Source: Trebouxia sp. TZW2008 (lineage: Eukaryota; Chlorophyta; Trebouxiophyceae; Trebouxiales; Trebouxiaceae). From it: DNA of 47,924 nt. The translations under genes were made by a program, and so were the position numbers. The stretch spans positions 1 to 47,924 of the forward strand of contig BDIU01000453.1 of NCBI GenBank assembly GCA_002118135.1, in the 5' to 3' direction. This document shows, one piece after another, positions 11,017 to 21,695 of this stretch (positions are counted from its first letter, which is position 1; each line of letters opens with the position of its first letter). Below the pieces are notes generated by a model that was not told where the DNA came from, searched no databases, and saw only the letters and a list, made by a program, of their open reading frames with translations.

Positions 11017-12105
11017 TTGCCTTGCGACATTTTGCATATTGCAGAGTATTTCAGTATGCACCAATCTCTTCGAGACAATTTGTATGGGATGATTCATGGT
11101 GTAGAATGGTCCTTTGCCCAAAAACAAGTCAAGTTTCAAGGCTGGTGGCAACAGTGGCTTGCTGAGCCACCTTTCGCCAGTTTTGCCGGCTCACAAATTT
11201 TCAAGATCGGTCAAATCAGCTTATTATTTCTGGTTGCTGCAAACGCTTGATCTAGCTTGAGTTGAGCTTTGCTTGTGCAGCTGTGACTGCAATGCTTATT
11301 TTGTATGCACTTTGTCAAGCCTAATGATAGTGCGAAAGCTCGGGCTGAGTTAACAACCCTCAAACAAACGAGCTCTGTAGAAGCACTTGCTTCTCACTTC
11401 AAAAGTGTTAATAGTTGCGTCACTGTGGGCAGCTCCATTGACACCACCATGCTGGCAAACTACTTTGTCCATGCATGGTCTCAAGGTCCATATGGTCTCA
11501 AACACCAGCTAGCCAAAGCACTTGCTGATAATTGCTCTCTCAGCACAATGCAAGAGCTTGTGCTGTTGAGGAGGTGGAGCCTAAGCTCAATCTTCGTTCC
11601 AAACAGGAACAACCCAACCTAGCTGCTCTACAGTATGCTGATGGATGCAGCACACCCCAGTGTGGTGCGCACCATGTGGTCATGGCCCTGCTAGACGGCC
11701 TCCCAAGTCTGCTCTCAATGCCCTTTGCATGCAACTGCAAATCCGTTGTGCCTTTACCGGCTGCATGGCTTCGTTGTGTCAATTACTGGCTTGCGCTGTG
11801 CTCACCATATAACGCACTTGCCAGACCACGAATATAGCATTGTTTAGCCTGATCTATGCCGGATTCAAACTTGCATGGGGATGAGACGTTTCAGCACATT
11901 TGCTCAGATCATTGGTTGTGCTCACAAGGACAATTTGCTCAAAGTCAAGGTCACAGTTTCCAATCAGCTCAATGCACATGTACAGCATCACTTGTCTGAA
12001 AGATGCTCCAAAGGAGTCATATCCAGTGTTGATGGTCCCAAGAGATTGGTCCCAGTCTTGCTGAAACAGGAGCCATGGCATGGACAGTCCCATTCCTTCT
12101 CATGA
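11017..12105 (+). mobile_element. Decayed Ty3/Gypsy-type retrotransposon, gag remnant
   Basis: The clearest part is the plus frame 11305-11622. It has the Gag capsid pattern F-x-x-P-N-D-x-x-K-A-R-x-E-L-x-x-L-K-Q-T-x-S-V-E (seen as FVKPNDSAKARAELTTLKQT), followed by a helix-rich stretch ending in LSTMQELV. A capsid-like block upstream (11017-11250, including QVKFQGWWQQWLAEPP) and a downstream frame (11532-11837) are in other frames. No CCHC knuckle, protease or reverse transcriptase was found, and no long terminal repeats are visible. It is a frameshifted, incomplete relic. Confidence 0.55.
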
Positions 12106-12299
12106 GCATTCCACTGCACCACTCACACAGATCATCAGCATCGTGTCAAACATTGCAGTGGTCATGCTACATGATCAAAATGAATGTTGCAACTGAATTG
12201 ACTCATCAGCACAGCCATACACCAAAGTAGTCATAGACTGTGTGCCTTAATGTGCTGACGTAGCAGGCTTGCCGTCATTTGTCAAAAGACAAAGAAGGC

Positions 12300-12735
12300 C
12301 TGCCCTTCAGGAGACAGCCTGGATGGGGTCACAGAGCAAAGGAGGCAACAAAGATGCAAGCAACTAATGACATTGCCTACTAGCAGCGCAGTCAAACACA
12401 CTCAAACGAGCTGCACTTCAGTATGACAAGTGGTAGACTGGCACAAGTTGCCACTTTTTGCTTGTGCAATCTGCAACTTGACACTGAGGGTCTGACCTGC
12501 AAGAGACAGCCCGGATCGCGGCAAAGGGCAGAGAAGGCATCGTGGCCAACATAGCTCAGTCAAGTGAACAAAAATATCGACATACAGGATCAGACCTGAA
12601 GGAGGCAGCCTAGATAAGGGCACAGGTCAGAGACAGTTGCCACGCTTGAATGCTGATCATGCAAGCTGCTGGTCAGATGACTGGCTAGCACAAGCTGTTA
12701 GCCAGTTCAAGAGACCTGTAGGAGGCAGCCGGCTC
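12300..12735 (-). repeat. Tandem copies of the Rieske first-cluster exon
   Basis: On the minus strand the block ending GGxTGxCTCCTxCAG|GT recurs at about 12310, 12500, 12600 and 12720. Three copies translate as Rieske cluster-1-like text, each damaged differently: ALxPHPGCLLK with a stop in place of Cys, SALCRDPGCLLQ with RD in place of Pro-His, and SDLCPYLGCLLQ with Tyr in place of His. The fourth is fused to the preceding exon and keeps only AGCLLQ. Spacing is about 100-190 bp. Confidence 0.6.
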
Positions 12736-15700
12736 ATCCTTGTACACTGCCACCTTACGCAAACCCCTCTGCACAGTTGCGCCGCTGTTGGGCGCCATAT
12801 CCTCAATGTCCACATTGTGCAGTTGGGGTGCTACCATCCTCACAATGCTCTGCAGCAGCACTTTGCACATGAGTTGTGTTACACCCTGCATCCCATGTCA
12901 TCACTACTGAGGGGCTAACATCCTCACAATGCTCTGCAGCAACATCATGCATGTCAGCTTGTGTTGCAGCCTGCACTCTGCACAGTGGCTCTACTGTTGG
13001 GCGCCATGGCTTCAATGTGCACATTGAGCAACTGAGCGGCAAGCATTCTCACAAAGCTGTGCGGCAGCGTGCTGCACCTTGCCACTGTGACGCAATTGTC
13101 TGTCACTTCCACCTGCCTGCTGCTCAAGTTCATCAGTATCCAGCCAAGAGCCCTGTTCTTAAGCCGTAGTCATTACATCTGCAATGCAGATGCAGGTGAG
13201 GGCAGCAAATGCAGGGTTGCTGTTCGACTGCACACTTCATGCCGCTGCGTTGCCACCACATTGACACTGCACCGTAAGTAAGTGAGAGGTCAGGAGTTGT
13301 TACACTAAGAGGACATGCTTGACTTACACTATTACTTACACAGTTATTACACTGCTTTATAAGCACAAGATGAGGCTAAGACCCACCGAGACAGTGTTCT
13401 TGACGTAGGTGAAGCTGAGAGCAGGCAAGAGTGGTGGCACCCAGGTCAGTTTCCTGCTGGGGCTGTATAGCTCAGATTACGCATTCTGCTTCCCCAGTAT
13501 GGCATCTGCAACACGCAAGTATGCACTTACTGTTGGCTGAGTAAGGGTCAGATATGTGAACTGTGAATGTGACAAGCTACAGCTCAACATACACAGTGTG
13601 ATTCCCTAGGTTGGCATCTGCAGGCAGAGAATTTACCCACTGTGACCTCTGTCATCACTGACAATCTTGACTTGTTGACAGACATCTTTGCAAGTCAGCT
13701 AGGAAACTATAGCTGTGTCCATTGCTGGTGCCAGGTGTGCCTTCACGACCATTTGTGCAAGACCACCAAGGGCATGACAGTCTACAATGAGAGAGTCAGT
13801 GGAGAGACCTGACAGTACATTTTTTTAGTCTCTTATGGGAGCGTGGCATACACTTGCTTGTGCAGATTCAGAAATGCACAGCTTTCTGCACCTGGAGCTT
13901 ACGTACAGACACTTGCGTCAAGCCACAAATTGCACAGTAGTGTACAACAGGGGCTTGGATCATCATCCTTGACAAGCATATCAGCCAGGCGGCGTTCTGC
14001 AATGCAGCTACATGCATACAGAAGCAGTGCATTGACTCCAGACCATTCTATGCAAATCAGTTTGGTGGCTGGGAGCATTGCATACCTGAGATGATCATGC
14101 CTGCCAAAGTCCCGCCTGTCAAGATGTGTCCACAATCTCCAGTAGCAATGAAATAGTTTCCTGTGCTGGTAGGGGCTTTGCCGTACAGCCCTAGCATCTC
14201 CTGAGTCTCAAAGATCTGCAGAAAAGCAATGCAATCATTTCCAAAAGCTCGTCAGGGCATTGCACTGCAGCCCCAGCACTTCCTAAGCTTTGGAACCTCT
14301 GTAGCATTAGCAAACAAGTAACTGCCAGTTTGTGCTGGCAGGGGCTTTGCAGTACAGCCCTAGCATCTCCTAAGTCTCAAAAATTCACAGATCAGCGCAG
14401 ACAATACTTCGCAGCTGCGCTTTGCTGCATGCACAGCATTAGGAACCTGATGCAGGCATCAGCATTGCCACAAACATGTGCGGCTACAAGCAGATTGCTT
14501 AGTCCTCAGTGACGGCCAGTGAGCTTTGCACACTTTGATTAGAGAAGAAAAGACAGACAAGTCTATGCCATTAGGCGCCGTAACAGGAGCCTCTGTCTAT
14601 AGAGGCAGTCCGGGATTGCTGCTTGCAAACAATGGACCTACGAGAGGTCAGCCCAATCTGATTAGCCTGATTAGCTTCAGAAAGCTAAGAAAGCCTGGTA
14701 ATCCCAAGAACGAAATGGTGACGAGGGATTAGGTATGGGAGTCTTACTGGCCAATTCCATTGGTGAGTGCGCTGCTTGGCTGAAGTCCACCTCTGCTTGG
14801 CCCAGGACTCCAGCCTGAATAACACATGAGCAAAATAAACAATGGTCACTACACCTTCCGCACATGTGCTAGGTGTGTGTGGCCCAAGTCCTGTCTCACC
14901 AGGCAGAATTGTTCTGAGCTTCTTGGTAAGGACATCTAATGATCAACTTTTGAAAGTCAGACAAAACAATGTCATTCCAGATCTTCCTAGGCCAACCTGG
15001 AGGGTTTGGACCTTTGACGTCACCGGACAACATGGCCTTGGGCAGTCTAGTGTCCACAATCTGCATACATGACTGTAACACCTTGGCCTTTTGCTCCTTG
15101 GTTGGATTCCATGAAACACACATGCCTGATCACCATCTCAATCATTACTATAACATGCCTTATTTTGATTGAAGAAGCCTGAGTCATTGTTGAATTATTG
15201 CTGAGCATAGATCATCTGTGCAGCACTAGCAGAAAGTACACTGAAAGCAGCAGCAGGCAGTGGACAAAGTGTAGACAAGGCTCCACCTGGAGTAGACATT
15301 TGTGTAGGCTTCAGGAGGAATGCCCTGGTCATGCTCCTCCCCAGCAACTACCAGCAGGTCCCCACCCCCCACAGCACCCCCCTCCACCAGCCTCACATTG
15401 TGATGGGGGTCTGTCATGTCGGCAAACACTGCCTTTTCCACAGAGCCTTTCTCTATCTCCAGAGCAACTGCATACCTGCAGCATGAGGCGATTGCCAAGC
15501 GACTGTTACAAGTGGCTGATACATGTTACTAACACGTGAGAGCTGGCCGGGGTTGGGGTTTGATGTATGATGTCAGCTAACACTGCATTTTCCACAGAGC
15601 CTTTTCTGTATCTCCAGAGCGACTGCGTACCTGCAGCATGAGACAATTGTTGAGTGACTGTTACAAGTGGCTGATACACATTAGGGATGGGGTGGCAGTA

Positions 15701-18700
15701 GGGGTTGGGGAAGAAGAGGGGGAGGAGGGTGAGAGGGGGCCTTTTCTGGTTGTTGTGTCATGTCCGCAAACACTGCACGCTCCACTGAGCCTTGTCTCTC
15801 TAAGGCGGCTGCATACCTGCAGCACTACGGCAGATGTCAAGCGACTGTCTTACATAGTGGGTGGGATGGCAGAACCGGTGTGGGGGAGATGTGGCGGGGC
15901 AAAAGCTGCCAAAGAGGGGAGCTTTGGGATTGTACTGCACAGCCTTTCTGTATTTCCGAAGCAAATGCAAATCTGCAGCACTAGGGGCATCGACAAGTGG
16001 TGGTGACGGTACACACAGGAGGAGGGTGGCACAGGAAGCCGTGTGGGGCCGGGGGAAGGGTGGGTGGGGGTTGAGGGTGATCTTTGATGTCAAAGAAGCC
16101 TGCTGCTGCTCTTGACGGCTTCTTTGGGTCCACGAGAATTGCAGTACTGCAGTGTGTATCAACAAGCCATCCATTGTGACGGAACAACTCCATACTCAGG
16201 ATCACAGGCGCATATTCACAGAGAGCAGATATGCACCCTTGGTCATGAGTATGGAAGTGCGATCTGTCACAATCATGCTTACTGTATCACCCAATGGTGT
16301 GCAGACCATACTGATGGCCTACAGGAACCGGTTGAGGCATACCTGTTACCTACCTCGCGTTTGCGCGGGCACAGGTGTCAAATCAATCAATCAACAGTCA
16401 TGCTTTGCATATATCACCAGATTGAACTCATCTGCTGTTGCACGCAGCAATGTTGATGAGCATGACAGCAGCGATAAGCTCTTCTGGGAAGTCATTGCAG
16501 ATGTGAGACTGTGTAAGCATTCTCCATAGCCATGACCACAGGCGCATATTTACAGTGAGGAGATGTGCACCCTTGGTCATGCGTATGGAACTAAGATCCG
16601 GTACATTCATGCTTTTGCGGTGCTGGCCTCATCGTTTGCATACCTTGGGGTGATACAACAAGCATGCTGTATGGCCTACAGGAACAGGGTGAGGCATACT
16701 TGTCATCTACCTTGCATTTGCGTGGGCACAGCTGTCAAAACAATCAATTAGCAGTCGTGTTTTGCCTATTTCACCAGATGCAACTTGATGTTGCGAGCAG
16801 CAGTACGCATGAGCATGACAGCAGCAACAAGCCCCTGTGTGAACACAGTGCAAGTGAGAGACTGTAAAAGCATTTTCCATATCCATGACCACAAAACCAG
16901 ATCTACACGCTGCAAATATGCATCCCTGGTCATGAATATGGAAAACGATATGGCAAAGTCACGCTTTGCCTATCTGACCAGATTCAAGTCAACTGCTGGC
17001 AGGCAGCAATGCGCATGAGGATGACCAGCAACAAGCTTCTTTGTGAAGACAGAGCAAGTGTGAGAGTGTGTGAGCTTCTTTCACATCCGCGACCACAGAA
17101 CCATATCTGCACACTGCAAATACGCATCTGTGGTCGCTCTCTCCTGCCTTGCCAATTTGAGATCAGGTAATCTTGCAGGCAGCACAGTGCATGAGCATGA
17201 CAGCAATGACAGGCCTCTTTGTGCAGACAGTGTGAGTGTCACACTGTATGAGCATTCTCTATACCCCTGACCGCAACACCATATTTGCACGCTGTAAATA
17301 TGCATATTTGGTCAGGAGTATGGAAAGCGACATGTCACAGTCATGCTCTACCTGTCTCACCAGATTCAAGCCTGTTCTTGCAGGCAGCAGCGCACATAGG
17401 CATAACAGCAGTGACAAGCCTCTTTGTGCAGATAGCGCTCATGTGTTGAATGTGTGCTGACTGCTGCACAGAACGGTGAGGACTGCAGTGCGCAAGCACT
17501 CTGTGTAAACAACTCGAATGCTTTGCCAATCCCACCAGATTCAACTTGCTGTTGCAGGCAGCAGTGCACATGGGCGTGACAGCACTGTCAAGCATCTTTG
17601 TGGAGACTGCGCAGGTGTGCTGACTGTATGCTCTCTGCTGCACAGAATGGTCAGGACTGTAGCACACAAGCACTTTGTACTCATTCAGTCATTCTACACG
17701 TGAGCTAGACAGGCTCAGCAGGCTCAGCTAGGTAAACACTGGAGCAAGCAACAGTTGCCAACCATTTGGGTCCTGTGCTATCCTATACCATTTGTGTTGA
17801 GCATGGAGCACATTGTATAACTCAGCTGATTGTCTTAGGAAGCAGACACCATGCAGGCATGAACAAGCAATGCAAGCCACCACTGCACTGCTTGCTGTGA
17901 TCACTCATCAACAGCAAGTTGCTGTGGCCAGCAATCCGATTGTTGGCTTGCACTGCAGGTGCATGGCAACCTTGTCTAGGGTATTGCATGCCATGCACAC
18001 AGCAATGACGCTCATGGCTGAATACACTAGTTTCTTAGTGACAAGCTTTCATGCTTTGGATACTGCTTGCCATGCACAGCATTGGCATTCACAGCTGAAT
18101 CCACCAGAGTTTATCAATTCAGTAACCGTAAGGTTGGTCATTCACATGTGCAGCAGGTGCATGCATGCCTTGAACTGCTCCTTCTGCTTCAGCAGCATCC
18201 CACTGTCATACCCAACAAGCATATACCTGCTTTCCTTTGCAGTTCTTATGTCTATTCTCTGGTGCATACCTGGGCTTAGAATTTTGTTCGCCATGCACAG
18301 CAATCATACTCATGGCAGTTCACTTACAGATGCTTCCATTCCAGCATCTAGTGTACTCTTTTTGTTATGTTCTTGGTTTGTGCATACCTGTGTTAGGGTA
18401 TTGCTTGCCATGCACAGCTATGGCACTCGTGGCTGAAATATTAGGTTCTTAGTAATAGCCTTTGGGCATTGCTTGCCATGCACAGCAATGGCAATCATGG
18501 CTGAATGCACTAGGTTCCCAGTAACAAAATGTCATGCATACTTGCGCTTAGGGTATTGCTTGCCATGCATAGCAATGGCACTCATGGCTGAGTCCTCCAG
18601 GAATTGGCAACACAGCAACAGCAAGGGTTTCAACTGTACTGTGCTGCAGATGCATGCATACCTTGTCCTACTTACAGAGGTTCCTACTGTGACATCAAAC

Positions 18701-21695
18701 ACCATATACTGTCCCCTTTGTTTCTTCTGTGCATACCTGCGCTTTGGGTACTGCTTGCCGTGTACAGCAATGGCACTCATGGCTGAGTCCATTAGGTTCT
18801 TGGTGATAGGGCAGCCAGTTGCCAGCACGACACCATCCCTTGCTGATACCTGCACAAAACCCATTCTGCACGTGCTCAGACTGATCACATTGTCGAAATG
18901 TGCTGATGTGATGGTCACTGTAAAATAAGATTGAGGTCCACTGGGATGCATTGCTTCATGCGTTGGCTCTCATGGCAGAGTCCACTAGGTTCTTGGTGAT
19001 AGGGCAGCCCGTTGCAAGCACTACACCATCTCTTGCTGACACCTGCACAAACAATGGTTTCTTGTTGATAACTGTTGAACAGGCGCATGCTCAAGCTGTC
19101 CTTGACCTCTGACTGTCAGAGCTCAATGTGATGCTCAGTGCACAAGAAGGTCCCCGTCGTCATTTTTGGTGGTAAATCAGCCTGTTGCCAGCACTACACC
19201 AGTTGTTGCTGAGGCCTGCACAAAGAAATTTCTGTGATGCTTACAGCACTTGCAGTATGGACAAAACTACTGCAAATCCCAGAGAGATCAGTATAAGATG
19301 AGACTCCCTTTACTAACTGGTGATGCAATTCAGAGACTGGAGGAACATGCCAGTGATTGCAACATGCTTCAGAACACACCATATCCATTACAAACACCTC
19401 AACAAAAGTGTCCAAGACAAAGTGGCAAAGATCAGTTTTAGCAGCCATTGCCCTATCAGGCGGTCATGTCTTGAGCTTCTAAATATGTGACCAAGCAGAC
19501 AGAAAGCAGCAGATTCATGCGACAAGAGCCCAATGAACCCAAAAGTGAGATTCCAGCAGACTCACCGTATTGCCTGCCATGGTGGTGACTCTGCTTGTGT
19601 CTGGCTTTCTGACACGAGTGCTCTCAAAGATTTGTCCCCCTTTGGCAACAAACGCTTCAGCCAAACCATTCAGGTACTGCACTGGGTTCAAGACTGCACT
19701 ACCTTGAATCTGCAAGCTTTGCTTGTAGCCTCCAACACTAGGCCCGCCACCTAGATCAACCTGTAAACCATTTCATGATATCACTCCGCAGGCAATGTCA
19801 TCTGAGCAGGGAATATTGATGACATGCATGTATCTGAGCTGCATGAGATCTGTAGGCTTTGCTTGTAGCCTCCAACCGTGGGACCACCACCTAGGTCAAC
19901 CTGCAGACCGCCATACATATCATGCAAGCTATATCATGACAACTTTGCTTGTGTCAGGCTTTCTGATGCGGTTGCTCTGAAAGATTTGTCCCCCTCTTGC
20001 AACAAACGCGTCAGCCAAACGATTCAGGTTCTGCACTGGCTTTAGCGCTGCTCTGCCTTGAATCTGCAGGCTTTGCTTATAGCTTCCGACGCTAGGCCCG
20101 CCACCTGGATCAACCTACAGACTACGTACTGTACTACGTGAGCCGTCGTGATGCATCTGCGCATGTCATGTCCAAAAAATGCAGGTGCTCTCAAAGATTT
20201 TTTTGGCCAAACCACTCGTCCTGCACTGGCTTTAGCGCTGCGCTGCCTTGAATCTGCAGGCTCTGCTTATAGCCTCCGACGCTAGGCCCGCCACCTAGAT
20301 CAACCTGTAGACCACCAAATGCATTACTTTCACAAGCATAACAAGTGAACATGCAATGATGAGTATGTCTCTGCGCTGCCTTGAATCTGCAGGCTTTGCT
20401 TGTAACCTCCAACACTAGGCCTGCCACCTAGATCAAGCTGTCAAACACCCAACACATAGTGCTTGAGCAGGCAACAAAAGTACTTGTCATTCCGTGTCAA
20501 GCTCGCCACTCGAATAAAGCTGCATATCATCAGACATGTCTTTTGAGCAGAGAAGTACATTCTTCTGGTCAGTATGCGTGATGACAGATGACAGCATATC
20601 CTCTATTGTACAGGATGACTCATTGGTATGGCAAGGGGCTTCGACATGGTCTTCCTCTGTGACTTCCGCAAAATCACATGATTGGTCAGTGCCAAATGCA
20701 TGATGGAGGACTCTGGCAAATAAGTAATGTTAGCAAATGCTTGCACAGACAGACATTCCTTGCTCAAAGCACATGCAACTACAACTTGGCTATGGCTGTT
20801 AGCAAACCATGCTTGCATGCAGTGCACACAAGTTGAGGTCAGCAATGTCACTATGCTGAACACAAGACAAGATCTGCAGAGAGCGCTTGAGACACACTCA
20901 CTGGCTGTGCAGCAGAGAACATTGACTGGACTGTTCTGAGCTCAGCTGCAAGCTTGCGCTCATTGGCCTGAATGTAGCCTGAGACAGGCGTAAATTGGCA
21001 GGGGATCGCTTCTTGGCTGATGATGCTGTGTACTGTTTTGATGGCATCAAGGTGGCTTTGAGCAAGGGATGACACTATTTTCTGGCCGTAGGAATCGTGC
21101 AGCGTGCTGAGGCTGTGATTGTTCCAGGCAACCAATTCGCCTGTGTCTTTGCCAGACTGACCAGCACCGCGCAGTCTGCCCTCTAAAACGACCACCTTTT
21201 TGCCTGGATGCACAAGCGCCTCGCGCAGGCGCATGGAATTGCGACATACAGCACGCAAAGCGACTGCGGTGCTTGAAACTGCTCGAAATGCGCGTTCAAG
21301 GCTGCCGAAGTTCTGTAGATGACAAAGCGCAGGCGTGCATGCAGACGTCGAAAGCTGATCAGTGACCTTCTGCAAGGTGAATACGGGTCGGACCACTTGT
21401 TGCCTGCGGTAAGCTTAATCTCACCTGCGGCTGCCAACTTGTATGCGGTCGTGAGACCGGCGATGCCGGCGCCCACGATGCACACATCGGTCTGCAGATC
21501 TGTCTTGAGAGCTGGGTATTCGAAGTTCTGCTTGTGCTGATTCCAGCAGTTGATACTTAGACCCTCGGCCATTGTGCTGGCGGAACGTGACGCGTGCAAC
21601 AGGATCGATTGCACAGCAAAGGGGGTGACCTGGCGCAAATTGCCTGAAACTTGCGGAGTTGCCGACCGTGTGATCGCAACAACTTGACCGAGCAT
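12400..21695 (-). CDS. FAD-dependent oxidoreductase with C-terminal Rieske-like domain, exon-duplicated
   Basis: The family is the glycine-oxidase-like FAD enzymes that carry a Rieske [2Fe-2S] tail; the substrate is unknown. Exon 1 (21695-21425) starts at ATG with a Ser/Arg-rich, targeting-like leader, then the dinucleotide fold DVCIVGAGIAGLTTAYKL. Exon 2 (21203-20902) gives KKVVVLEGRLRGAGQSGK. Next come exon 19760-19566 (LNPVQYLNGLAEAFVAKGGQ), exon 18849-18737 (GVVLATGCPI and HGKQYPKRR), exon 15475 to about 15288 (YAVALEIEKGSVEKAVFAD and LLVVAGEEHDQG), exon 14215-14086 (GNYFIATGDCGHILTGGTLA), a linker near 13390-13465 (LYSPSRKLTWVPP) and Rieske pieces at 12.4-13.3 kb (GATVQRGLRKVAVYKDE). Phases agree for exons 1-2, for 19760-19566 to 18849-18737, and onward to 15475. 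I did not find an exon 3 that I trust, nor the second Rieske CxxH pair. The gene could therefore be functional with unseen exons, or decaying. Confidence 0.7.
12735..13290 (-). repeat. Duplicated Rieske N-terminal exon (two copies and a partial third)
   Basis: Minus-strand blocks at about 12895-12735 (VDIEDMAPNSGATVQRG) and 13083-12975 (VHIEAMAPNSRATVQ) are clear duplicates, about 200 bp apart. A third piece near 13290-13190 reads GAVSMWWQRSGMKCAVEQQ and then CCPHLHLHC. The third is the only copy in this region that keeps a Cys-Pro-His, as a Rieske first cluster needs. The first copy is the closest to a normal Rieske start. Confidence 0.6.
14086..14400 (-). repeat. Duplicate of the FAD-enzyme ATGDCG exon
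   Basis: The intact exon is 14215-14086 with a ctgcag acceptor and a CAG|GTATGC donor. A second copy at about 14398-14285 repeats the first half on the minus strand (IFETQEMLGLYCKAPA pattern) and then loses the frame before the IATGDCG motif. This is a partial tandem copy just upstream of the intact exon. Confidence 0.7.
14520..15170 (-). mobile_element. LINE 3' end inserted in an intron of the FAD gene
   Basis: The minus frame at 15123-14896 reads VSWNPTKEQKAKVLQSC, MQIVDTRLPKAMLSGDVKG, then PPGWPRKIWNDIVLSDF and YQEAQNNSAW. The G-W-P-R-K-x-W-N-D-x-V-x-S-D pattern followed by a Y-x-E-A-Q block is the usual extreme C-terminus of algal LINE ORF2 proteins. It is followed on the minus strand by about 300 bp of noncoding sequence holding the 14560-14615 hairpin block. 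The upstream reverse transcriptase is missing, so this is a 5'-truncated copy. Confidence 0.6.
14560..14615 (-). repeat. Putative LINE 3'-terminal element, copy A
   Basis: The block reads, on the plus strand, gtctatgccattaggcg, then a hairpin at 14589-14606 (gcctct, loop gtctat, agaggc) followed by agtccggga. Related blocks occur at 23175-23232 and 45421-45475 in the same orientation. It sits at the 3' side of a LINE fragment, so it is probably part of the LINE 3' UTR. Confidence 0.6.
15415..15990 (-). repeat. Four tandem copies of the YAVALEIEKGSVE exon start
   Basis: On the minus strand, an acceptor (ctgcag) followed by GTATGCAGTTGC-like sequence occurs at 15475, about 15635, about 15820 and about 15980. 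The first continues as the full exon (ADMTDPHHNVRL). The others keep only the first 40-60 bases (for example YAVALEIEKGSVENAVL) before diverging. The acceptor ends are copied; the 3' ends of the exon are not. Spacing is about 155-185 bp. Confidence 0.75.
16190..17690. repeat. Tandem array, about 175-215 bp units, at least 6 copies, source unknown
   Basis: The anchor gcagca...catgagcatgacagcag recurs at 16444, 16797, 17003, 17179, 17394 and 17558 (steps 353, 206, 176, 215, 164). A second anchor (tgcacccttggtcatg...tatggaa) recurs at about 16235, 16565, 16915 and 17310. The array lies inside the FAD gene between the exons at 18.8 and 15.5 kb, which join directly by phase, so it is intronic. It could not be matched to any exon of that gene. 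Confidence 0.8.
17960..19210 (-). repeat. Tandem copies of the FAD-gene KQYPKR exon (about 8)
   Basis: The intact exon is 18849-18737 with a tgtgcag acceptor and a GCAG|GTATGC donor. Copies of its 3' half (minus strand, SAMSAIAVHGKQYPKR pattern; plus strand, gcttgccatgcacagcaatggca) lie near 17988, 18068, 18288, 18405, 18474, 18558 and 18754. A copy of the 5' half (VSARDGVVLATGCPITKNL) is at about 19050-18965, and a weaker one is near 19215. Some copies retain a GTATGC-type donor, others an acceptor, but only one has both. Confidence 0.8.
19560..20445 (-). repeat. Five tandem copies of the FAD-gene GYKQSLQIQG exon
   Basis: The complete copy is 19760-19566 (65 codons, acceptor ttacag, donor ACG|GTGAGT). 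Others start at about 19905 (short), 20116 (long; VDPGGGPSVGSYKQSLQIQG and on to RIRKPDTSKV but with a poor donor), 20312 (VDLGGGPSVGGYKQSLQIQG, then ends early) and 20440 (acceptor altered). Acceptors are mostly kept and donors mostly lost. The long second copy is open and could still be used if a donor exists. Confidence 0.85.

Noticed and set aside
13441..13500. Possible tRNA-like text (ggggctgtatagctcag)
   Set aside because: No matching acceptor stem, anticodon arm or T-loop follows; the stretch overlaps the Rieske-gene linker exon.
16190..19210. Regularly spaced repeats considered as a CRISPR array
   Set aside because: Units are 80-215 bp, diverged and contain splice-site-like and coding text; there are no short identical repeats with unique spacers.
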